Shown here piece after piece: positions 1 to 12,800 of a DNA stretch of 64,000 nt; the first letter of the stretch is position 1, and each line of letters starts with the position of its first letter. The DNA is taken from assembly GCA_024529925.1 (NCBI GenBank), contig JAFEUB010000771.1:204190-268189 (forward strand), in the 5' to 3' direction. Source of the stretch: Ophthalmolycus amberensis (lineage: Eukaryota > Chordata > Actinopteri > Perciformes > Zoarcidae). Under the pieces are notes generated by a model. That model did not search any database, was not told the origin of the DNA, and was given only the letters and a program-made list of their open reading frames with translations. The position numbers and the translations under genes are program-made.

Positions 1-451
1 CCGGCCCCGCTGCAAACCTGATCCCGGTCCCACTGCGAACCTGCCGCAGCAGACCGGCGAAATATAACTGGGGAGGCTCGACTGTCACTAGTGTCCATGA
101 ATCGAGAAGGACTTCTTACTGGAACCGAAACGATGTACTGGGTTTAAACTCTTTAAGTTTCAGTAAGTGACAAACTGCGTTTGTTTTTTTTACATAGTAA
201 CGTTACGACTGTTCATTTGTCTATCGTGTCGTTTTTATGAATAATATTTGAATGGCTCGTGCTCTTGTGTGGTGGAATGCGTGGATCTGCTGCAGGTTTG
301 CTGGATTGATGCTTCATAATGAGGTTATTAGGAGGTAATTCAACTGTAGTAGGACAGCACTGAAGGCCCAGGTATAAAATCCATGGCCCGCCACTGCTTT
401 TGCCCATTATCTTATATGTGGTTTAACACCTCTATTAGTATTAAACAATAC

Positions 452-472
452 GGGGGGGGGGGGGGGGGGGGG
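452..472. repeat. Poly-G run (21 G)
   Basis: Homopolymer of 21 consecutive G. Length is unreliable in any assembly. Confidence 0.9.
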
Positions 473-2227
473 CTGCCGAGACAAAGGTTCCACTTGACGA
501 AAGGTGACAACTTATTTAAAAATAATGGTCTTTCAAAGGAGGGGAAACTGTGTGAACGACGGCTCGTTAATTTAATGCGTGGATAGTAATATTCCAATCA
601 CATCTGGAGAAAACAATTACCCAGGGGCCTAACATTCAACCCCTACCCGCCGACTCTATTTCAGACGGTGGGGTTTTTCCTCGAAGAATTAACACAACTT
701 CTGGATGCTGGCACACGGACTAGACTAAAAAAAACACACCTACACCCCCCCCCCCACCCCACACACACACGCACGCACACCAGAAGAATAGCAGACACAC
801 ACCTTTTAGTGGCTCACAGAGAATCAGTGAGATACTGAACAAGGAAATGACATGCAACTGAGGATCCTAGCTGAAATTTGGATAATTAAAGCGTAAAGAA
901 TACAATAAACCGATGTATATTATTGAACTATCTTCTGTCAAGTTGAATTAACGTTTCTTAATAAAAACACAATGAGCGTCATCAAAAGTATACTGAAAGG
1001 CTGCTGCATCGTTAAGTGTCTTTGATAATTGTTTCACCCACACAGTCATGAATGCTCATTGTCAGATACGAGTTATAGAAGAAAGTAACAGAACCAATTA
1101 TGTAAATGTTCATATTCAGAAAGGCTTTGAGCGGCCGCCTCGAGGAATATTTCTGTGCATCATTTACACTGGTGGCTTTCACCTTCAGCCACAAAATAAT
1201 CTTCTCAACCCCCCTTTCACTCACACAAGGACGGAGGAAAGACCCGAATGTGATGTTGACAAGGATTACCACGAGTGTGGTTTGTTGATGATGTAAAGTG
1301 TGTGTGTGTGTCTCTCTCAATGGCCGGCCTCTGACACTAATGTATTCATTGAGACTAAATCCATTTATTCACTTCAGACACATTCTCACGCACACGCACA
1401 CAAACCTTATACGTCCACATACATTATTAATACAGTGTATTCAAAACGAACAACCATCCAGCTTGGAATGGACTCAAACACTCACCAGGACCGGGACTCA
1501 ATATATTGCATCGAGTTATTAGTTGGAAATCAGATACACTTTCCCAAATTCTAAGTGCATTAATCATCTTTGGTAGCCTTTTAAACAAATGCAGATACGA
1601 TGTTTATGGGGAAAATGCAGTCATCCGAGCTCAGTAAATCCAATCCTTCAAGCCAAATCTGATCATCACCATCATCTGAATCCCATTAACTCCACTAGGA
1701 GATCAGATGGGCCTCTGCTACACTGCAGCGCTGATTCTCTGCCCACTCTCAGGCCTTTGTGGGGCTCCACCTTAATGAAACATGACAGTCAAGACGGAAT
1801 TATATTTAAATGCTATATTGCATTTTTTTGTATATTGGTTTAGACTCTAATCTACCTCCTAAACGTTATTTGTGTATTTATCAGTTTTAGGTTTATACCA
1901 GATGTTGTCATTGAAGTTCAGCAGCTGTTTCTTCATCATAAACTATCAAAGTGGACAATGACTGGTGATTAGCAGTGGTGAGGGTACCGTGTGCTTTCAG
2001 AGATCACTCGACTCACTTCTCCCTTTAGCTCTCTATTTCCACCCTTTCATGTGAACAGCTGAGTGCAACAATATGAATGTTTTCTTCTTCAGGAAGCTGA
2101 AGGTGCCTGCCTTTATATCTTCTGTTTTGATTTTTTTACTTATTGCCTGTGCCCAACACCTCCAGATAGTCATTATTACACAAACATGCTGTATCAAGAG
2201 AGGACGCAACGACTCCAGCGGAATGAG

Positions 2228-2410
2228 GGCGACTGTGGCTCAGCGGAGGGAGCAGATTATCCTTTAACCACAAGGTTGATGGTTCAGTCACCATCCTAGA
2301 CGGTCCATATGCTGAAGTGTCTTTGAGCACTGAACCCTATGTTGCTTCCCGGGCGCTTTACAGCAGCCCACTGCTCCTAAATGTTTAGGATGGGTTTAAT
2401 GCAGAGATGC
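2228..2410 (+). mobile_element. tRNA-derived SINE
   Basis: The head holds a box-A-like TGTGGCTCAGCGG and a box-B-like GGTTGATGGTTCAGTC, typical of a Pol III tRNA-type promoter. It is followed by the body GAAGTGTCTTTGAGCACTGA and CCGGGCGCTTTACAGCAGCC, ending CACTGCTCC..GGATGGGTTTAATGCAGAGA. I know this layout from widespread teleost SINEs (HE/V-SINE/AFC group). It is not a functional tRNA gene because it does not fold into a full cloverleaf. Confidence 0.8.
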
Positions 2411-3522
2411 ACATGTATGTATATCACAATGAAGTTCAAGTCTTTTATTATCACCAACTGTGTAACATGAAGCTACAGGCTTGTGCGGTTTAATTTGATA
2501 GTTGATGGCTCAAAACTTAAGGTGCATTGTGCTCGTTAAGTAAATTGGTAGTTTATCATCTCTGCTCTGCCCGGAAAGAATTCAAACTTGAGTTTCTATG
2601 CAAGGGAACAAACAGCAACTTTAAAATATGCTCCTGAGCACAGGGCTTCTTTCTGTGTCCTTGTTATGAAAAATGACAAAGCACAAATTTTGTTACTTCA
2701 TTAATCGTGTTAAGCTCCGACATGTCATTACATTGTTCTATTTTTATGAAGACACTCTGGTAGGTGTCTGATCTTTTTTGTCTGGTGTTAGACTCAAAAG
2801 TCTACGGGAAAGAACTGAAGGTCAGGTAGACAGACGCTCTGAACCAGTGGATCACAAACTCTCTCTTTCCGTTCTGTGCTCGTCTTTTTCAATCAGAAGT
2901 TTTGAAACAAGAAACAGTAAACTTTGACGAACACCCACTGAAAATAAAGCCTGAATCTATTGATAAGCCCCGTGTAGAACATGGATCTGCTCAAACCTCA
3001 TTATCTTTGTGGCATACTGAAATTATCAGTTTTTCTGTTTTTCCTTTTGGGCTTTAGATCAAGACTACGACAATATGCCAATGAATCAAAAAGGTGCAGG
3101 AAACTAACATATTTGAATTTGTACCTGTATAGTGTTGCCGTTATTGACATCAGTTCCTAAAAATGTCACCAACAGCTGTTCAGCACTTGTCTGGTGTTTG
3201 GCACACTTCTGCTCCTCACCTTTGATGTGGGATTAGCAGCTTCATCGTTTAGAGCAGCAGCATCAATTAGACAACTAAAACACACTTTCATGATTATAGC
3301 TGTAGATATTTTTGGGGGGAGGTGTAGCATTAACCTTTTGCTAAATAATGCATCGGCCTCACTTTCTCGGCTTCAAATACTGGCATGCTCTGCAAAATAC
3401 AGACTGTGTGCTTGTTGTGCAATTCATTAAAAAGGCAGAGAGTGTAGGATTTCTGATGATCCCATTGCAGAAATGAAATATGATATTCATAAAAATTGGT
3501 GTATAATATCCTGAAACGAAGA

Positions 3523-3705
3523 AGCGTTGTTTTGGGAGAGGCTCCCCTTCACGCAGTCGGCTGTGTTGCACCGCCATGTTTCTACGGTAGCCCAGAACGG
3601 ACAAAACCAAACACTGGCTCTAGGTAGGAATGAGCGGAGGGGTATTCACAATTCTTCAACTACACCGCTACATGCCACCAAATCCTACGCACTGTGCCTT
3701 TAATG
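3523..3705. repeat. Interspersed repeat common in teleost genomes
   Basis: Contains CGCCATGTTTCTACGGTAGC, then CCAGAACGGACAAA and an end reading CCAAATCCTACGCACTGTGC. I recognise these phrases from a short repeat seen all over fish genomes, probably a non-autonomous element. Class unassigned. Confidence 0.55.
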
Positions 3706-4860
3706 CGTTATGTTAAAGTGATTCTCACTTGATTCTTTTTAAAATTTTTGTTTTTTGCTCTTTTTCACCTCTGGATTCACATTTCTACGTGCAGAAATCC
3801 ACGGAAATTCATGGTGCTCAGAGGATGATTTACAGAGAACATCCGGACTTGTATCCTACGACTCTTCCTGTAATGCAGCCATGAAGACAAACTGTATTTT
3901 TAGTTAGTGCACGTCCTGACCAACACTTCTTTATTGTGGTCGGTAATGAAAATCGCAGCCTCTAGCATCTGCTGAGGCTTCAGGCTCATTCTTGTCCGAT
4001 AGTGAGTAGCAGTGGTGTGCTGACATTTACTGCAAACAGACGGGCAAGACCATTTCATTTTGTGAGTGAACATTCCTCTTCAATGTCAACACTTTACGTA
4101 GACTGTGTAACTTCTCCTCAAATAGGCTTCTACATAATTTTCCAGACTATAAAGAACTTTGCGCTCCTTAGAGGTTTTCTTGGGGTCGGGACACAGACCG
4201 TTCAGAGCTCATCCTACATTTCAATCATTCCACTGACTCTCGGCATGTGCCGCCAGTATCAAATTAGCCACTGAATAATTAAGCTAATTAGGCTTAGACA
4301 GACAATAGCTAAATGCTAATTAGTGCCTAATTAAGAGAAATGAATCCACAGCTGTATTTGTTTTCAGTTACCCAAAATACACTGGTGGATACATAACAAC
4401 TCCCTTGTCACTATGATGCTAATTGCATTGGTTTTGGATTCATGTTGTGTGACTGACGGTGCGTTATGATTGTATTGCATTGTGCGCATCTTGTTTAGTG
4501 GCTTTAGATAATAACCGACGACGAGTCTGGTTGTTACAAATTCATGGTTGGCAGGCAGGCGGCCTATTCATTAAAACACCACACCTCAATGTATCATGCT
4601 CAACAGGAGGGGATGCATCACATTAAACAATAAATGTTCACTTCTTCTTTGTTGTATTCACTGTGAGGATTCATTATTTGGAAAGAATCCCTCCGACCTC
4701 TACCTGCAACCGCTGCTGATCCATAAAAACTTTGTGCAAATAAAAATACTGAATCAGCAAAAACCACAAACTTTGACAAATATTAAGTGCTGCAATTTCC
4801 AATTACAATTTCATAACTAAAATAAGGCAACTGTCATATAAGAAGGAACTGCTATAACAC

Positions 4861-4863
4861 ACA

Positions 4864-4910
<47 letters not shown>
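4861..4910. repeat. (CA)n microsatellite
   Basis: Near-perfect CA dinucleotide run of about 50 bp. Confidence 0.95.
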
Positions 4911-4914
<4 letters not shown>

Positions 4915-5222
4915 GCTGGTCGCAACTTTTTGGTTTGATTGTGTCATAAGACCATCTACTGTTTTTAGTCCATTTCCCCAGAACGACTAATAGTGCACTG
5001 CTGGTGCATTTGTTCAGAACAGCGATAAGACGATTTGTGACAGACATACACGAACCAACGAGGGACAAGTATTCCTGCATGTAGAGATCATTAAAACATT
5101 TCTCCCAGCTTGCAGGACAATGACGAGCACCACTGTCCGTCATTATATTCTGCTCTTTCATTCCTGGGAAACTAAATTGCATTGCATCAAATTCTATTGT
5201 GCTCGTGTTTAAGGCAACTTAC

Positions 5223-5309
5223 GTTGTACGTCTCCAGCTTGACTCGGTTCCTGAAGATGTAAGTTGTGAAGTTGGTTTTCTGAAAGACGTCATCGAATGC
5301 AGTTTCGTC
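5223..5309 (-). CDS. rpa1: rpa1 exon 16, DBD-C
   Basis: Encodes DETAFDDVFQKTNFTTYIFR and NRVKLETYN, matching human [28 protein letters not shown]. Donor GTAAGT, phase 0. The next exon (DESRIKATV... in human) was not seen in 1-5222. Confidence 0.95.
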
Positions 5310-8300
5310 CTTACGAGCACACACAACAATGTAAATACAGAGTCAGGGCAAATGGTTTACAGGAAACCGTGTGTGGTAGCATATCCTTGTGTGTGTGTGT
5401 GTGTGTGTGTCTCACTGTGTCTCTGAGCTGTCCCAGTGTTTCTGCACTGTGACCTAACAGGATCTCAGCTGTCTCCTGGAAGCATGTCACCCACTGGTTA
5501 TCCCCGAAGTCTGCTAAGTTGGCCTGAGAGTCAGAGAGAGAGAGAGAGATGATGAAAGGGCGAGAGATTATTCATGTGTGTACGTTTGAGTGTGTATGTG
5601 TGATCACATAAGTTACAATCTTCCTCAAAGCCAGCGGCACAGCAATTGTGACAAAACAAGCGTAAACGACGTGCACTGTATGCACTTACAGAAAGTAGGA
5701 GTCTGTATTTGAAGTTGGGGAACTCTCGGTTACACTTTTCGCAGCGGTACAGTCCGTTCTGTTGGTCGACGACCTTCTTGTTGCAGTCTGCAGATGGACA
5801 GGCCTGGTACAGACAAGTCTCCTTACGAATGTACAGCAATGTCGCCAAACAGCTGAAATAGTCCGCCTGAGAGGAGAGAGCAAAAATGGGTGAGGGAAAA
5901 AAAATATCTAATTATGGGAATTAGAGCTTCGAGATAAAAAAAAAACAAAAAAAAAAAACTACCAAATTACATCAAACTGCTGCAATTTGAACGTCTAAGA
6001 CGCTGCAGTATATTTGCAGGTGCTGCCCCTTTAGACAATATTGTGCGGAGGAGAAATCTAACCTGCAAATCAAGTTATAAAATGAAAACAATCTACCAAA
6101 GCAGACCTTAAACATTAATTACAATTATTTAAACTTCATTATAGAAAATGTTTGTGCTGCAATATTATGCATTGTATTGTTATTCTACACTTTATAGAAT
6201 ATGAAGGTAGAGGTCTGGTCAAATGACGTGCCTTAACCAAATCCTGAGCAGACATATTTCAGGAGCATTGCATTAAATGCAACAGCGATAGTAGTCCCGC
6301 TGGAGCAGGGAGGAAAGACAACGGCGCAGTATGATTCACCAGCTAATTAACATTGACCTTCTAAAGCATAATTCAAGTCACAAAAAATGTGGTAAATTGA
6401 CAAAACACAGGATGACTGCGGCGGGAGGAAGGAAGTGATGATAAAGGAAGAATTAGGGTACCATTGTTACGGATCATTTAGCTTCCCTGTTTAACCGTCA
6501 GCCTTTCAACGTGTCGCCGGTTGCTCGTAGTACTGGCAGATGTTAAAAACAGAAGATGACTGTAGCAGCGCTTGTGACTGCTTTATAGCCTCGGTTCATT
6601 AAAATTACATTTCATACCCGTCTGATTTGTTTTTTCAGAGTTTTAGACTTGAAACTGTGTTACGAATACATTCTCACTTCCATTGTCAATGTGGAAATAA
6701 AAAAAAAACAATTGCACGGAGAATTCAAGCCTAAACCTCTTGACAGACATAAACAGCTTCTTCTTTCTGGCTGTGTTTGAGAGGCCACATGAGTAATATG
6801 CCACATGCCCCGACGACTAATCCACATGAGCAATCGCAACACATAATTGTCATCATCAAGTCCAGTTATGTTTACATAAAATTAATTTGTCATTTTTCGT
6901 TGAGCACTTCTACCTGGCACATCTTTAAAAACTATTTAAAAACGAATTACAGAATTGGTCGGTGCTGGTTGAGGTACCATCTTCGAACCCACACATTAAA
7001 AGGGATTCAAACACGTGTGATTTTACAGACTTTTAAAATCCATGTTTTTGTATGTCAGGAGAACAAGTCCGAGCATTGCAAAAGATGTCGCTAAGCTTTT
7101 CAAAAGCACAAATCTTTAAAAAAAGCTGTCCAATGAATGGACAGGAACCAGAGACCCCATCAAAGCGTTTGGTATGTAGGAGGCTTCTTGCTAAAGGAAC
7201 AAGACGCCAGGTGGCTCAGGCTGCAAGGACACAGCGAGGTTTCACTCGGTCACAGTACGAGAGGTAAAAATCACATCAGTGTTTGGGTCCGATAACAGAT
7301 TTCAGCACACGCAAAGCTTCAAACTCCTTTCTGCTGGGGCACAACAGCAGATTAAAGGGTAGCTCTCCTGCCCACTGTGACACATTTCCAGTGGGCGAAG
7401 AAACATCAGCAAAAAAAAAAATAAAAAATAAAAAAAAAAAAAACTTGGTCTGGTCTGATGAATTCCAGTCCTAACAAGTTGACTCAACCACACGCATGGC
7501 ATGCATGGTAATAACTGTACAGGCCATGTTCATTCATTATGACCATCATGTAGCTTCAGGCGACGGGTGAACAAGACAATGCTGCCATCGGTACGTAAAG
7601 TGTGCTGGAATGGTTCCCGACAATCAAGTCAAACACATTAGAGAGAAACGTGAACTCATCAAATCGTTAAGCGTTTGCTCCGCTCTCAACAAAAATGGTA
7701 CAAGTATTCTTTTATCATTTTCTTGTATGATCACTATTGGTATTTTTACATCTTAAATTTGCAGCACACAGCAAATGAAACCAAAGCCCATCAAACTGAA
7801 GAGGAAGAGCAAAAGTGCTGCTTCTAGTGCAGGCAGGACATCCTTCAACAGTTTTAATAATGCGAATAAATAAGCTGCTTAGTGTGAAAAGAGAAACATT
7901 AAATACAATAAAAAAAACTAAAAAAAAAAACTTGGTATCATCAGTAAAACTGTTGCCAACAAGTCAGTCCAGCTGGTAGATGCACGCTGTTTACACATCT
8001 CTATTTGACTTCCAAACAATCTTGGAACGGTTTAAAAAGAGAGCAGAGGGAGTTTGAGAGTTCCATGCATAATAGATGCAGGATGAGACGAATCCCTTTC
8101 TCCCCCTCGAACACATAAATTGTGCTAATGCACACGCACACGCACGACTATGCAAGGTTATATGCAAAGGCCAAAACGTACACATTTGCTATACAGATAC
8201 AATGGTCTGAACTTCTCTCAGTTCTGAATTTAAATTAAAGTGTAAACAGTCAAACAGAATCAAATTAAAATGCAGCGATGTTGCGGTAATTCAAACAGAT

Positions 8301-9782
8301 ATTAGCACCTAAAGCGGCAGAACTCACACTGTGTAAAATCAACAGCTAAAAAGGAAAGAAATGCAAACTCGGGGGGGAAAGATGCTGTTCTCCCATCCTG
8401 TGGAGAAGCACAGCATTCAATTACCATAAATATGAATAAGAAGAATGCACACAGCAGTTGAACTGTGTCTCATTGGGAGGAGGTGCGCACATGTAGACGC
8501 CTGCACACACACACTCATCCGGATACAAACAAGCACAATGCTGTAAAATACGATGCACATGTAAGAAACCACAAAAAAAGAAAAAAATCCCTTTTCCAAG
8601 CTTCACCAGAAGGTGTTTCTTTGTACCGGGAGAGCCGGCCTTGAACAAGACGTTGGAATCACAGCCAGCATTTAAAATGCATTCTAAACAACAACTACAA
8701 GCGAGCGCCGGGCCAGACTCATTACTAATGTTGGCCTAAATGAGTCTATCAAAGACTCTAAGACGCCGGCCAACTTCGCACGCACGCACACACGCACGCA
8801 CGCACGCACGCACGCACACTGAGCAACGCTGCCACCGTTATACAACCCACACTTTCTGTAAAGTGTTCAGCAGGAGCTTCGAATGTGAAAAGGCCGTTGT
8901 GTTCTCTGCATCCCGTGTGAGATGATTGATGTTGTCCTGTGCCCCCACGACCTCTGCAGAGACTGTCAGTCAGACTTAGAGCTCGCCGACACTTTCTTCC
9001 CGCTCGCTAACATTGACTCACATCCTCATAATCTGTCCACCCATCTATCTACCCAGTGCCCATGCCACACAGAGAGAACCCCCGGAAACACTTGGTAAGA
9101 AGGTTCTTTTAATTAGGAGAATTTCTCCCCCGTGAGCAACAGCCATCACCCCCTCAATCCCCGACAACACTCCCATGTTTCCACCCGCGTGCCTGCCTCA
9201 TCACATTTTGCCGACTTGGGCAGATTGGAGACGCTCGGAGGCTGAAGAGGTGGGAAAGCGATGGGTGGTAGGAGGGTGGACGTGGCAGGAAGAACAGAAC
9301 AGAACAGGGTACTTTCTTTGGGGGCTTTTTGAAGGCTTGTGATGTTGGCGGATGCTACAGAGAACGTGAGGATAGAGGTCAGCAGGATCTGGACCGTAGC
9401 GCTTCCATCACAAGAAGCCCTTCATTTGTCATCATCTCTCCCTTTCCTCTTCTTCTTCTGGGTCTCTTTTGCCTCACTCTGTACTCCGGTGTGTACACAG
9501 AAGCCCGAGGGCGAAGTCTTAACCCTTAAGCACACCGAGGAGAACCTAGAAGAGCGGCATGACGCTGCACACAAAACACTAAAATATGTGCAAGAAAATT
9601 GTTTTCATTCTTATCACACCAAATCCCCGTGTCACCTTCTGGCACCTAAACGCAATTAAATGTTGTATGTGGAAGGGCAACCAAGTGAAAATCTACTTCA
9701 CATAATTGACGTGGCTGCACATGCCAACTTTAATGCTCGTCCCAAAACCCCGACACAAACACACACTAATTAGAAATAGCTT

Positions 9783-9820
<38 letters not shown>

Positions 9821-12800
9821 GCAAACGGGTAGAATGTCAAATTAGATTCCTTCAAAGTATAAGCTAATGATTTGGATTCCATTATTATTATCGAAGCTGC
9901 AGCCTCAGTGTGTGACAGACAACCTCTTCCTTAAAGCCGTTCAGTGACAGGAACGGTCGGGGCGCTCAGGGCAGGGAGAGAAAAGAAGACGAGACAAAGA
10001 GAATAAGTGAAGGTAAAAAAAATAATCGTGCTTTAACACATTCTCATTTTTAAATCTGCCAGTTAACCATTCCTGTGTTAACCTTTTTTTTTTTCTTCCT
10101 GTGGCCTTGTTCCCTTCCATCCATGACGTTTAAGTGCCTTGATTTTCTTCCCATCTCTCACATTCTCAGTCTGCACTACTTCCCTTCTGGTAATGTTATG
10201 CCCTATGGGCTTCCTCAACTCCAACACATAATTAGAAATTTTCATCAGAAACGACATTGGTCTTGAAGCTACCCGTAAGTGGCTTCCAATTTAACATGAG
10301 GGATGAGGGAGACTAGTCGGGGATAAACCGAATTAATTAGATGGAAAGTGTACGAGTGGCACACACCACCTCCATTCACTCTACTTCTAGTTGAAAGCGT
10401 TGCATTATTCTGTGTCTTGACACTTCTTAAAATGGCACAAGGTTCAATTTATAGAGTTCTCACATGCTCCAACAGCATGTGACAGTTCCTGCGACTATGT
10501 GAGCATCACTATCTCTCTCCCACAGCTAAAACAAGGGAACCATGACTGTAATCCATGAAGTCAAAGAAAGGCACAGCCTGAAACAGCTCTATTTACAATG
10601 AATGGAAGACTGGCTGTGGATTTATGTTTGACTAAACGCTTACATTCAAACGAGACGGACAAATGTCTGGTCACACAAAATCTTCTCTGGTTTTAAACAA
10701 GAGGCCATCAGCGTAATCTCTGTATGGCTGAACAAAGGCCGTTAACCTGTTAAGTGTTATGACTCCGTATAATGCTTGCCCGATGTCCATATGTGTGATT
10801 TCCTACACTTCTTGGAGATGCTTCGCGATGAATTCTGCTGTGGGTTGTACTGTATGTGCGGCTAGAGAAAGCATAAGCCATAGTAAGAGCACGCAAGTGA
10901 AATATGTCAAGGAAATGCCAGAGTCAGTGTTGTCGCAACATGATGGATTTGTTCCTGTGTTACTGCAAAACGTTGGATTTAAACAGTAAAGCTCTAACGC
11001 TTTGATTCTCAAAACCCGTGTTTACTGAACGATGTTCTGCTACCAAACTCTGTTGTGCTGCAGCTATGCTGATGTTACGTCATCTGTAGTTGCTTTTTTT
11101 TTTTTCTCTCCATTTGTCTTCAAACAGTAGCCAGCTGCCCAAGTGAAAGAAGGATTGTCTGACTCGCATATCAATCAGCTTCCAGGCAAATTATTTCATG
11201 AAGAACCGGCTCAGAGATCCAAATAATACTGCAATGCAGACGATCTACTGTAGATCCCCTGTTCTCTCAAAACGTAAGTCACATAAAGCCATTTAAAATA
11301 AAGTGAAATAGTTAGTGTAGAGGAATCAGGGAGAGTCGTGCAGACTTTAACACAGAATATTCCACCTGAGGCCAAACTAAAGTATGCACGCACCGCCATG
11401 TGCCGTGTGTGTGCATGCACCGCCATGTGCCGTGTGTGTGCACGCACCGCCATGTGCCGTGTGTGTGCACGCACCGCCATGTGCCGTGTGTGTCCACTGC
11501 ACCGCCATGTGCCGTGTGTGTCCACTGCACCGCCATGTGCCGTGTGTATCCACTGCACCGCCATGTGCCGTGTGTGTCCACTGCACCGCCATGTGCCGTG
11601 TGTATCCACTGCACCGCCATGTGCCGTGTGTGTCCACTGCACCGCCATGTGCCGTGTGTGTCCACTGCACCGCCATGTGCCGTGTGTATCCACTGCACCG
11701 CCATGTGCCGTGTGTGTCCACTGCACCGCCATGTGCCGTGTGTGTCCACTGCACCGCCATGTGCCGTGTGTATCCACTGCACCGCCATGTGCCGTGTGTG
11801 TCCACTGCACCGCCATGTGCCGTGTGTGTCCACTGCACCGCCATGTGCCGTGTGTATCCACTGCACCGCCATGTGCCGTGTGTATCCACTGCACCGCCAT
11901 GTGCCGTGTGTGTATCCACTGCACCGCCATGTGCCGTGTGTGTATCCACTGCACCGCCATGTGCCGTGTGTGTATCCACTGCACCGCTATGTGCCGTGTA
12001 TGTATCCACTGCACCTTCTCTCCGTGTCCCAGCTGTTCATTCTTGACGTCGCTCAGCGTTTTCCAGTTCGTCCTCGCTCCGCTGCCCGCTGACCACGTCT
12101 CAGTCAGGGATTGGCTGTCGATGGCGTATCCTCCCTGGTCGTACCTATAGTGCGGATATTAAAAACACACAGAACATATTTGCAAATAAACGTACGCGCA
12201 AACAGTCTTGCACACCATACACACATAAGTGTGACATATGACATGGATTATTAAGAGTGTAGGGAGACAAAGACAAAAGAAGAGGAGGGTTTGTTGAGTC
12301 AAATGAAAAACACAGCGCATGCTTGAGAACGCGATCCCTGGATACTGAGGTGATTAAAGTACACAAGACACCATCAATATCTGTCTGTGAACATGTCCCT
12401 CTTTGCGAAAAAGACAGTGTGTTTGTTCATGTGTATCAAGGTGCGTTACATTCACAACTCTGCTGTTAGATACTGCACTGTATCTGATTTTTCCTGTGAG
12501 GGAGATTCTGCACTGTATCTGCTATTATCTCAAAGAAACCGCCTTCAGCAATGACAGAATTACTCCCTTACTCCCTCAACTGATTTACAGCCACTGCATC
12601 TGTAGCCCGCTATCTCTTTTATCAGACACATGGCTGTCTATCGTGGACTAAATGCAGTCATACTTCAAATCAGCTCTTTACATTTACATAATTGTTTGTC
12701 CATAAACACCGTTTCTTTGCCGAGGCAAAGAGAAAAACAACGCTTGCCAGTCTCTCTTTGCGTACCCACTCCATCTATTCATTTTAATATTCCCTTTAAA

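Larger units (their letters stand above)
1..5222. other. Flank or last intron of rpa1; no exon recognised
   Basis: I searched the minus strand for the expected last rpa1 exon (DESRIKATVxDVKPVD-like) and did not find it. The stretch is AT-rich noncoding sequence with a 21-G run (452-472), a C/CA-rich tract near 745-780, a SINE (2228-2410), a common teleost repeat (3523-3705) and a CA microsatellite (4861-4910). Confidence 0.6.
5867..11380. other. rpa1 intron 13, part outside the minisatellite
   Basis: Noncoding. Contents seen: poly-A tracts (5936-5960, 7410-7442, 7908-7931), a degenerate Tc1-like transposase remnant (7052-7480), an ACGC/CA tract (8778-8819) and a CA microsatellite (9785-9818). 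No exon was recognised. Confidence 0.7.

Noticed and set aside
2228..2300. tRNA gene
   Set aside because: Box A and box B-like motifs are present but no full cloverleaf, and the following body is that of a SINE.
4817..5182. 121-codon minus-strand frame as the last rpa1 exon
   Set aside because: Most of it is CA repeat (CVCVCV) and it shows no similarity to the RPA1 C-terminus.
11389..12014. CRISPR-like regular repeat spacing
   Set aside because: Units are directly adjacent with no unique spacers, in a vertebrate intron; it is a minisatellite.
11211..12150. Long open frames (190-270 codons) on both strands
   Set aside because: They arise because the 28-bp minisatellite lacks stop codons in most frames; the peptides are pure repeats with no family similarity, and the real coding part (12015-12144) is rpa1 exon 13.
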